A stretch of DNA of 7,021 bases from Polyangiaceae bacterium (GTDB lineage Bacteria; Myxococcota_A; Polyangia; Polyangiales; Polyangiaceae). The position numbers and the translations under genes are program-made. Positions 1 through 5,125 of the stretch are shown piece by piece (within the stretch, counting starts at the first letter, position 1; each line of letters starts with the position of its first letter). The stretch is from the NCBI GenBank assembly GCA_025934595.1, contig JAICXU010000161.1, forward strand, positions 1 through 7,021. Direction: 5' to 3'. Under the pieces are notes generated by a model. That model did no database searches. It was given only the letters and a program-made list of their open reading frames with translations, and was not told the DNA's origin.

Positions 1-1166
1 AGATCTTTTTTGAGCTCCGAAGTGGCTGAAAAGCCGAGGGATCGTGCGATCGCGAGGAGCACGGCGTCGTCCGCGGGGATCGCGTGCGTTTGCTGTTGCG
101 TCGCGAACTGGATGCGGTGCTCGAGCCGACGCAAGACGAGATAGGCATCCGCGATCTCGCGCGCTTCGCGCTCGGTCACGAGCCCCCGACCTCGGAGGCG
201 TTGTAGCGCGTCGATCGTGTTCGACGCGCGCACCGCAGGCTCGCGTCCGCCCCAAATCAATTGGAGCGACTGCACGAAGAACTCGACCTCGCGGATCCCT
301 CCGCGGCCGTGCTTGAGATCGATCTCGGGATCTTGGCTGATCTCGACGCGCGCGCGTTGCAAGAGGCTCGTCATCTCCGTGGCGATCGCCGGATTCACCT
401 CGCGACGCCACACGAACGGCACGAGCGTCTCGAGCACGCGCGCACCGAGATCGAGATCGCCGGCCACGGGACGCGCGCGTACGAGCGCGGCGCGTTCCCA
501 CGTTCGTCCCCACGATTCGTAATAGCGCTCCATCGCCGCATGCGAGTTCACGAGCGGACCGCGCGAGCCTTCGGGCCGCAATCGAAGATCGACGCGCCAC
601 ACGACACCGTCGGCGGTCGCTTCGTCGAGCGTCGCCGTCATGCGTTGCGCGATGCGCGTGTAGAGCTCGTGCGCGGTGACGTCACGCGCATGCGATTCGT
701 CGTTGTCGTACGCGATGAGGAGATCGACGTCGCTCCCCGCATTGAGCTCGCGGCCGCCGAGCTTGCCCATGCCGATCACGACCAGGGAATTTTTCTCCGG
801 TGCTCCGAAACGCGCATGCGCCCACGATGTCGCTTCACGCAGCGCCGACTCGATGCACGTGTCGGCGAGATCCGAGAGCTCGCGCGCGGTCACGTCGACG
901 TCGGCGGTGGCGTCGGGCAAGAGCTCGCGCGCGGCGATGCGGATTTTTTCTCGAAACGCGAATCGCCGTAATTTTCCCTGGAAATCGACGTCGTCGATCG
1001 CGGGAGCGAGCGCGCGATACGCACGCGCATCGCGTTTTTTTTGGCTCTTCAGACTTTGGGCGACGGCTCGTAGCTCGCCAGGTCGAGCTTCGAGAAGCGG
1101 CGCCATCGCCGGATACGCGCTCGAGAGCGTCGCTGCGAGATCGAGCGGTTTCTCGCCGCGGGTCAC
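1..1166 (-). CDS. glnE: Bifunctional glutamine synthetase adenylyltransferase/adenylyl-removing enzyme, N-terminal part
   Basis: GlnE attaches AMP to, and removes it from, glutamine synthetase in response to PII (GlnB), so it sets nitrogen assimilation in the cytoplasm. The visible 388 codons cover the N-terminal adenylyl-removase half; the family is usually about 950 residues, so the rest lies beyond the left edge. Diagnostic motifs are VIGMGKLGGRELNAGSDVD at about 130-148, with the two metal-binding aspartates of the nucleotidyltransferase fold at 146 and 148, then VDLRLRPEGSRGPL at 192-205, ARPVAGD at 231-237 and HGRGGIREVEF at 286-296. The LEHRIQ...QQTHAIP segment near 349-364 is also family-typical. 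The frame has no internal stop. The chosen start is GTG at 1166, which shares a GTGA overlap with the stop of the upstream protease gene. An in-frame GTG at 1181 and an ATG at 1256 are alternatives with longer overlap. Identification is very secure; the start is less so. Confidence 0.95.
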   Translation of the reverse strand, partial: MTRGEKPLDLAATLSSAYPAMAPLLEARPGELRAVAQSLKSQKKRDARAYRALAPAIDDVDFQGKLRRFAFREKIRIAARELLPDATADVDVTARELSDLADTCIESALREATSWAHARFGAPEKNSLVVIGMGKLGGRELNAGSDVDLLIAYDNDESHARDVTAHELYTRIAQRMTATLDEATADGVVWRVDLRLRPEGSRGPLVNSHAAMERYYESWGRTWERAALVRARPVAGDLDLGARVLETLVPFVWRREVNPAIATEMTSLLQRARVEISQDPEIDLKHGRGGIREVEFFVQSLQLIWGGREPAVRASNTIDALQRLRGRGLVTEREAREIADAYLVLRRLEHRIQFATQQQTHAIPADDAVLLAIARSLGFSATSELKKD

Positions 1167-1867
1167 ACGGAGGGTCCCCACAGACGAAACGTCATGACCA
1201 CGAACCAATCGAAGAGCGCGTGCGAAATGATCGCGGGCGCGAGACGGCCCGTCCATCGCGTGACAGCGCCCCACACGAGCCCGCAGCCGAGCGCCGCGAA
1301 AACCACGAGCGGATTGAGACCCGCTTTCGGATCCGCGAGCATCCACATCGTCGGCAGGTGCACGAGAGAATAGAGCAGCGCCGAGAAGATCCACGCGCGG
1401 CGCGAGCCGAGCATTTCGGCGAAGAGCGTCGTCACGAGACCGCGCCACAAAACTTCTTCGGCGATCGCGATGATGCAGATGAACGCGCTCACATAAAAAA
1501 CTTTTTCACGGAGCGCCGTCGGATCTCCGATTTGCAGATACGTGCGTGCAAGCCATCCGACGCGCGGGCTGGCCTCGGGGATGACGAATCGCGTGAAGAG
1601 GTACGCGCAGCCGAACAGAAATCCACCCGCGACGAATCCTCGCGTGAAGTCGCCGCTTTTCGGAAGGAGCCATTCCCGGAGCTCGCCGTCCCGCCACGCG
1701 CGAATCGCCCCTGCGATGGCGAGCGCGCACGTGACGCCCCCGTAAATCGCGACGAGACCCACGGATCCCGCGTACGTGCTCCTGAACGCGAAGCCAGCGG
1801 CGGCAGCGACCGCCGACGTGATCACGACGAGCCACGCGAGTTGATAGCGGTCGCCCAGAATGCCCAT
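1163..1867 (-). CDS. CPBP-family (CAAX/bacteriocin-processing type) intramembrane metalloprotease
   Basis: This 234-residue polytopic membrane protein belongs to the CPBP family (Abi/CAAX protease, Rce1-related). The family motifs are in order: the glutamate pair and arginine of EExxxR at E137-E138 and R142 (AEEVLWRG), a YxxxH variant of motif FxxxH at 166-170 (YSLVH), and HxxxD at 216-220 (HALFD), where many members have HxxxN/B. Roughly seven hydrophobic segments are visible, near 11-28, 35-55, 76-95, 124-140, 157-173, 187-204 and 211-228. The family cleaves peptides inside the membrane or acts in prenyl-protein processing, peptide maturation or immunity; the substrate here is unknown. A weak purine-rich site (GGGATAGG) precedes the ATG. 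The gene is first of a two-gene unit with glnE and diverges from the SPFH gene, 78 bases away. The family call is firm and catalytic residues look intact; the biological role is open. Confidence 0.9.
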   Translation of the reverse strand: MGILGDRYQLAWLVVITSAVAAAAGFAFRSTYAGSVGLVAIYGGVTCALAIAGAIRAWRDGELREWLLPKSGDFTRGFVAGGFLFGCAYLFTRFVIPEASPRVGWLARTYLQIGDPTALREKVFYVSAFICIIAIAEEVLWRGLVTTLFAEMLGSRRAWIFSALLYSLVHLPTMWMLADPKAGLNPLVVFAALGCGLVWGAVTRWTGRLAPAIISHALFDWFVVMTFRLWGPSV

Positions 1868-1945
1868 CGCCTATCCCAATACCGCAAAATGCGGCTCGTT
1901 CGGCATGGACGTTTTCGTGCGCCTCATGGATACTCGCGAAAAATC
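1868..1945. promoter_or_regulatory. Divergent intergenic region with a CCGCA/TGCGG inverted repeat
   Basis: These 78 bases separate the divergent starts of the protease and SPFH genes and must hold the 5' control of both unless they are read from elsewhere. A perfect inverted repeat, CCGCA-AAA-TGCGG, lies at 1882-1894, 15 to 27 bases upstream of the protease ATG. It could be an operator or a hairpin in a protease leader. I see no convincing -35/-10 pair on either strand. An in-frame ATG at 1889 could extend the SPFH protein by 19 residues, which would move the repeat into coding sequence. Confidence 0.35.
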
Positions 1946-3040
1946 ATGGTGAGCCGCTTCGACTCGTCGTTCGATCTCTCCTCGCTCCGCCGCATCTTTC
2001 TCGCAATCTTGGTCATTTTCGTCGTGCTCGTCGGCGGGTGCTCGTCGACGACGCGCATCGACGCGGGTCACGTCGGCATTCGCGTGAAGCTCGCCGGCAC
2101 CGAGCGAGGCGTGCAGGACATGCCGGTCGTCACCGGATGGGTGTTCTTCAATCCGCTCACCGAGCAAATCATCATTTTCCCGACGAGCGTGCAGAACGTC
2201 GTGTGGACGGCGAGCGCGCACGAGGGTCGGTCCGTCGACGAATCGATCACGTTCTCGTCGAACGAAGGCGTGAACATCAACGCCGACATCGGTCTCTCCT
2301 TTCACATCGAGCCGACGCTCGCGCCGAAGCTTTATGGACGTTTTCGCCAGAACGATCTCGCGGTGCTCGCCGACGGCTACGTGCGCAACACGGTGCGCGA
2401 GGCCTTCAACGACGTCGGGTCACGCATGCCGGTACAAGACATCTACGGCAGCGGAAAATCGAAGATGCTGAACGACGTCGTCACGAACTGTCGCAACGTG
2501 CTCGGCAAGGACGGATTCGTGATCGATCAGCTCACGATCAACGGTGCGCTTCGTCTTCCGCAAAATGTGGCGGACGCGATCAACCGCGCGATGGAAGCGA
2601 CGCAGAACGCGATTCAATCCGAGAACCGTGTTCGACAAGTGAAGGCCGAGGCCGAGCAAGCGATCACGCAAGCGCACGGCGCCGCGGAAGCCGCGCGTCA
2701 AAAAGCACAAGGCGACGGCGACGCGCTCCTCATCAAGGCGCGATCGGAAGCGAAGGCGAACGAGATCATCCGCCTCTCGACGACGCCCGCGGTCTTGCAA
2801 TACCGCGCGATCCAAGCGTGGGACGGCAAGCTCCCGATGTATCAAGCCGGCGGCCAAGTTCCGATGCTCACGTACGATGTCTCGAAGCTCGGCAGCGGGC
2901 TCGACGAAGCGACGCGCCAGAAACGATTGAAGGAGCTGCTCGCGGAAGACAAAGCGCAGACCGACGTCGAGCTTCCTGCTCCGCCAGGGAGCACGACGCC
3001 GCCGCCGACACCGCCTCCTCCGCCTGCACCCTCGAAATAG
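1946..3040 (+). CDS. SPFH/prohibitin-family membrane protein, possible lipoprotein
   Basis: A 364-residue member of the SPFH (stomatin/prohibitin/flotillin/HflKC, Band 7) superfamily, whose members form ring-like oligomers that scaffold membrane regions and often control membrane proteases. Residues 1-16 are polar, 17-31 are hydrophobic, and the segment ends LVGGC-SST, so Cys32 fits a lipobox. The SPFH domain spans about 35-215: AGHVGIRVKLAG at 40-51, FFNPLTEQIIIFPTS near 67-81, and VRNTVREAFNDV at 146-157. A charged, alanine-rich coiled coil follows at about 214-275. LPMYQAGGQVPML at 296-308 matches the conserved prohibitin-like C-terminal signature. The tail is proline-rich (343-362). The open frame runs far upstream, but everything before about 1889 is antisense to the protease and arginine-rich, so ATG 1946, just before the hydrophobic segment, was chosen; ATG 1889 is possible. 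Neither has a strong ribosome site. Whether the anchor is a lipid or a transmembrane helix is not settled by sequence. Confidence 0.9.
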   Translation: MVSRFDSSFDLSSLRRIFLAILVIFVVLVGGCSSTTRIDAGHVGIRVKLAGTERGVQDMPVVTGWVFFNPLTEQIIIFPTSVQNVVWTASAHEGRSVDESITFSSNEGVNINADIGLSFHIEPTLAPKLYGRFRQNDLAVLADGYVRNTVREAFNDVGSRMPVQDIYGSGKSKMLNDVVTNCRNVLGKDGFVIDQLTINGALRLPQNVADAINRAMEATQNAIQSENRVRQVKAEAEQAITQAHGAAEAARQKAQGDGDALLIKARSEAKANEIIRLSTTPAVLQYRAIQAWDGKLPMYQAGGQVPMLTYDVSKLGSGLDEATRQKRLKELLAEDKAQTDVELPAPPGSTTPPPTPPPPPAPSK

Positions 3041-3068
3041 GCGGGAAATTCCGGCGCGAAGTTCGACT

Positions 3069-3097
3069 TTGACGCCGCCCCCACGCCGGGCTATAGC
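3069..3097 (+). promoter_or_regulatory. Predicted sigma70-type promoter, TTGACG-N17-TATAGC
   Basis: TTGACG (3069-3074, five of six consensus bases) and TATAGC (3092-3097, four of six) are separated by the ideal 17 bases. Transcription would begin near 3104 and give the HARE-HTH/Mrr-like gene a leader of about 168 bases. The perfect inverted repeat AGCGC-TTTT-GCGCT (3095-3108) overlaps the -10 end and the expected start point and could act as an operator. The same bases form the 3' end of the candidate minus-strand RNA, so the match could instead be a by-product of that RNA's sequence. Confidence 0.5.
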
Positions 3098-3248
3098 GCT
3101 TTTGCGCTTGGGGACTCCTGCGCGGCGCCGCCCTGAACTTCGGTGGCGCCCCAGGAAACGAAACTTGGTCCTCGGAGCCGAGAGCCACGCAAATCTTGCG
3201 GCGGCCTTGCAAATGCCAGGGGACAGATGCCCGCGTGAGGGCACCCAC
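3075..3248 (-). ncRNA. Candidate 6S RNA (ssrS-like) structured small RNA
   Basis: Read on the minus strand, 3242-3229 pairs with 3091-3077 as a 14-bp closing stem with one bulge. Inside is a large bubble whose 3' strand carries the hairpin AGCGC-AAAA-GCGCU (3108-3095). The apical arm is built from 3205-3200/3132-3127, 3195-3191/3140-3136, 3188-3184/3147-3143 and 3183-3180/3152-3149. Five pairs are G-U on the minus strand but A-C mismatches on the plus strand, which favours minus-strand transcription. The 5' bubble reads GCGGGC-AUCU-GUCCCCUG-GC (3234-3215); E. coli 6S RNA, from memory, has GCGGGC-CA-GUCCCCUG-AGC at the corresponding place, where product RNA is templated. 6S RNA binds the housekeeping sigma RNA polymerase by mimicking an open promoter. 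The length (about 170) fits. The weak points are that no clear minus-strand promoter is visible upstream of 3248 and that the ends are estimates. Confidence 0.6.
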
Positions 3249-3271
3249 AACTCGAAATGGAAGAAGCGAAC

Positions 3272-4912
3272 ATGACGTTCACAGAAGCCGCCGCGGAGGT
3301 CCTCCGTTCGGCCGGCAAACCGCTGCACTACAAAGAAATCACCGAGCTCGCGATCGAAAAAAATCTGCTGTCGCACGTCGGGAAAAGCCCCGAGGTGACG
3401 ATGGGCGCGCGTCTCGCGGCTCTCCTCAAGAAAGAGGACAAGACCAATCCCATCATTCGCATCAAGCCCGGCGTCTTCGCGCTTCGGGAATGGGACGGCA
3501 AGAAGAAGGGCAAAAGCGAAGAAGCGTCGGATGACGCCGCCGAATCTTCGAGCGGAGAAATCAACGCGCTCGAGGTCGAAGCGGCCACGCGCGAATCATC
3601 GCCTCCTGCACGCACGTCTTCGTACAACGCGCTGCCGGGTGACGAAGAGGACGACGACGATCGCCCCATTTTATCGGGTGATGACGCGCATCGCGCCGAT
3701 CTCGCCGCGCAAGGCGCCGATCTCTTCGAAGACGAAGACGACGACGATCAACCGATCTTCGGCGCACCGGCGACGGCGAGCGGCGGAGATCAGCCGCAAC
3801 CCCAGGGCGAGGCCGGAATGCCGTTCGGCGAAGGCGGCGGACGTCGTCGCCGTCGTCGTCGCCGCCGTGGTCGCGGCGGTCAGGGACAAGATTTCGATCG
3901 CGCGTCGGCCCCTCGCGTGGGCAATGGCAGCATCGGTGGCGAAGGGCAAATTCAGCCGAATCCGATCATCGCGCTCGATGGCGAAGGCGCAGGCCTCGGC
4001 GAGCCGCGCGATCCGCTCGCGCCACCGCCGCGTCCGCAAATTCGCGATCGCTATCAGATCATGGGAGGCCAGGCTCCAACCGGCATCGACGTTCCGCTCG
4101 GTGAAGGCGACGAGCTCGCCGGCAAAGAGCTCTCGGAAGCGGCGCTCCTCGTGCTCGGCGCATTCGATCGCAATGGTGGTCCCGTCCAAATGCGCGCAGT
4201 CGTCGATGCGCTCATGCGACGCGGACGTTTGGCCGGCGATCCTGCCGTCGCTTCCGCGCAGCTCGGCGCGTCTCTCCGTGCGGACAATCTTCGTCGCGCC
4301 GCATCGGGAATTCGCCCGCGTTTTCGTTTCGCGAGCGGCGCACGTGTCGCGCTCACGGATTGGTCGCTCGGCGGAGACCTCGCGCGTCTCGAGCAAGAAG
4401 TGTGGATGTCGGTCGAGCGTTACAAAGAAGCGTCACGCCGCGCGATGCTCCGCAAGCTCCAAGAGCTGCCGGGTCATGCGCTCGTCGAGCTCTTGCTCCT
4501 CGGTCTCGAGCGCATCGGCATGACGCAAGTGAAGCCCGTGAAACGTGCGGGCTCACCAGGCGGCGAGGCGCATTTCCAAGCCGTGCATCGCACCGAAGGC
4601 ACGAACGAGGAAATCAAAACCGCGATCGTCATTCGCAAAGACGGTCGCGAGATCGGACGCGAGCGCGTGAGTGATTTGCGCGGCGCGCTTCATCATTACG
4701 GACCGGCAACGGCAGGTTGGCTCCTCACGACGGGACAAGTCCTGTCCGGGGCCCGCGAGGAAGCATCGGCATCGCCCGCACCGCCGGTCGCGCTCTTCGA
4801 CGGCGTCGGCATCGCGCGCCTCCTCGAGGAGCACGACGTGGCCGTCATTCGCACGCGCTTCCCGATCGCGATTCCCGATCTCGAATTGCTCGAATCGCTT
4901 CGCGGCCTGTAA
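3272..4912 (+). CDS. HARE-HTH domain protein with second winged-helix-like segment and Mrr-like nuclease-fold C-terminus
   Basis: The protein has 546 residues from ATG 3272. Residues 1-75 are a HARE-HTH winged helix (AGKPLHYKEITELAIEKNL ... RIKPGVFALREW), the module shared by ASXL proteins, restriction enzymes and the RNA polymerase delta subunit. Residues 80-285 are low complexity, with two acidic blocks (EDDDD-x-PI at 126-133 and 155-162), Arg9 at 191-199 and Gly/Pro-rich linker. A second winged-helix-like segment (286-364) ends FRFASGARVALTDW, echoing the first. Residues 390-540 follow the Mrr restriction-endonuclease fold: RVSDLRGAL near 465, WLLTTG...AREEA near 483-498, and ALFDGVGIARLLEEH near 507-521. 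The usual GGDxGID and QxK catalytic motifs appear as SPGGEAHF and VIRK, so activity is doubtful. ATG 3272 has GGAAG eight bases upstream and begins the domain exactly; ATG 3257 would add five residues. A nucleic-acid-binding, perhaps chromatin or modified-DNA role is inference. Confidence 0.85.
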   Translation: MTFTEAAAEVLRSAGKPLHYKEITELAIEKNLLSHVGKSPEVTMGARLAALLKKEDKTNPIIRIKPGVFALREWDGKKKGKSEEASDDAAESSSGEINALEVEAATRESSPPARTSSYNALPGDEEDDDDRPILSGDDAHRADLAAQGADLFEDEDDDDQPIFGAPATASGGDQPQPQGEAGMPFGEGGGRRRRRRRRRGRGGQGQDFDRASAPRVGNGSIGGEGQIQPNPIIALDGEGAGLGEPRDPLAPPPRPQIRDRYQIMGGQAPTGIDVPLGEGDELAGKELSEAALLVLGAFDRNGGPVQMRAVVDALMRRGRLAGDPAVASAQLGASLRADNLRRAASGIRPRFRFASGARVALTDWSLGGDLARLEQEVWMSVERYKEASRRAMLRKLQELPGHALVELLLLGLERIGMTQVKPVKRAGSPGGEAHFQAVHRTEGTNEEIKTAIVIRKDGREIGRERVSDLRGALHHYGPATAGWLLTTGQVLSGAREEASASPAPPVALFDGVGIARLLEEHDVAVIRTRFPIAIPDLELLESLRGL

Positions 4913-4953
4913 GCGTCAGCCCGAGTTGTCGGCGCGCGATCGCGGGAAAATTG

Positions 4954-4979
4954 CCCCTTACAAGGGGGGTGGTACCCCC
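4954..4979 (+). terminator. Possible transcript-end hairpins after the HARE-HTH/Mrr-like gene
   Basis: Two alternative stems (5 bp with a 4-base loop, and 6 bp with a 3-base loop) begin 42 bases past the stop codon of the preceding gene. There is no T-run after them, so they do not meet the usual intrinsic terminator pattern. A 3'-end stabiliser or attenuator-type switch is equally possible. Confidence 0.3.
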
Positions 4980-5101
4980 GTGCTTCGTATGTAAGACTCG
5001 ACAAAGCCTCCGGATCTCGGGGCGAACCTCGTCACCTTTCGGCTCCCTCGCTGCGAATCCTTTTTGCATCGTAACGGGGGGGCGGTAGGTCGAGGGGCAG
5101 C

Positions 5102-5116
5102 CCAGAAACTGGTTTT
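5102..5116 (+). terminator. Weak terminator-like hairpin with T tract
   Basis: CCAG-AAA-CTGG is a 4-bp stem with a 3-base loop, directly followed by TTTT. It sits only nine bases before the ATG at 5126, which makes it either a weak terminator of upstream transcription or a translation-affecting structure for the downstream gene. The stem is short, so chance is a real possibility. Confidence 0.2.
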
Positions 5117-5125
5117 CTCGATCGC

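Larger units (their letters stand above)
4913..5125. other. Intergenic region with overlapping GC-rich hairpins
   Basis: This 213-base gap lies between the HARE-HTH gene and the 462-residue gene. It contains CCCCT-TACA-AGGGG (4954-4967) and GGGGGT-GGT-ACCCCC (4965-4979), two hairpins that share three bases and cannot both form. A 10-base palindrome CGCGATCGCG lies at 4935-4944. A short hairpin, CCAG-AAA-CTGG, followed by TTTT, lies at 5102-5116. I found no tRNA, no convincing small gene and no clear promoter for the downstream gene, although one must lie here unless the two genes are co-transcribed. Confidence 0.5.

Noticed and set aside
800..1945. Long open plus-strand frame continuous with the SPFH gene, which would give a 746-residue protein
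   Set aside because: It runs antisense to glnE and the CPBP protease, both well recognised, and is dominated by Arg, His and Glu as expected of a shadow frame. The SPFH hydrophobic N-terminus begins just after 1946.
3257..3271. ATG 3257 as start of the HARE-HTH gene
   Set aside because: The best ribosome-binding sequence lies between 3257 and 3272, and the HARE-HTH domain begins right at the second ATG. It remains possible, adding only five residues.
2420..3376. 318-codon minus-strand frame across the SPFH 3' end and the intergenic gap
   Set aside because: It is antisense to a clear SPFH coiled coil and is arginine-rich with no domain; it also covers the candidate structured RNA.
3842..3868. 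CGT/CGC tandem run taken as a possible CRISPR or microsatellite repeat
   Set aside because: It has no repeat-spacer structure and is simply the codons of nine consecutive arginines in the coding frame.
3531..4523. 330-codon plus-strand frame inside the HARE-HTH/Mrr-like gene
   Set aside because: It is rich in Ser, Arg and Ala, with the composition of an out-of-frame reading of GC-rich coding DNA. The overlapping frame holds the recognised domains.
5040..5075. Bases resembling the T-arm end of a tRNA (GCGAATCC)
   Set aside because: No matching acceptor, D or anticodon arms could be found around it on either strand.
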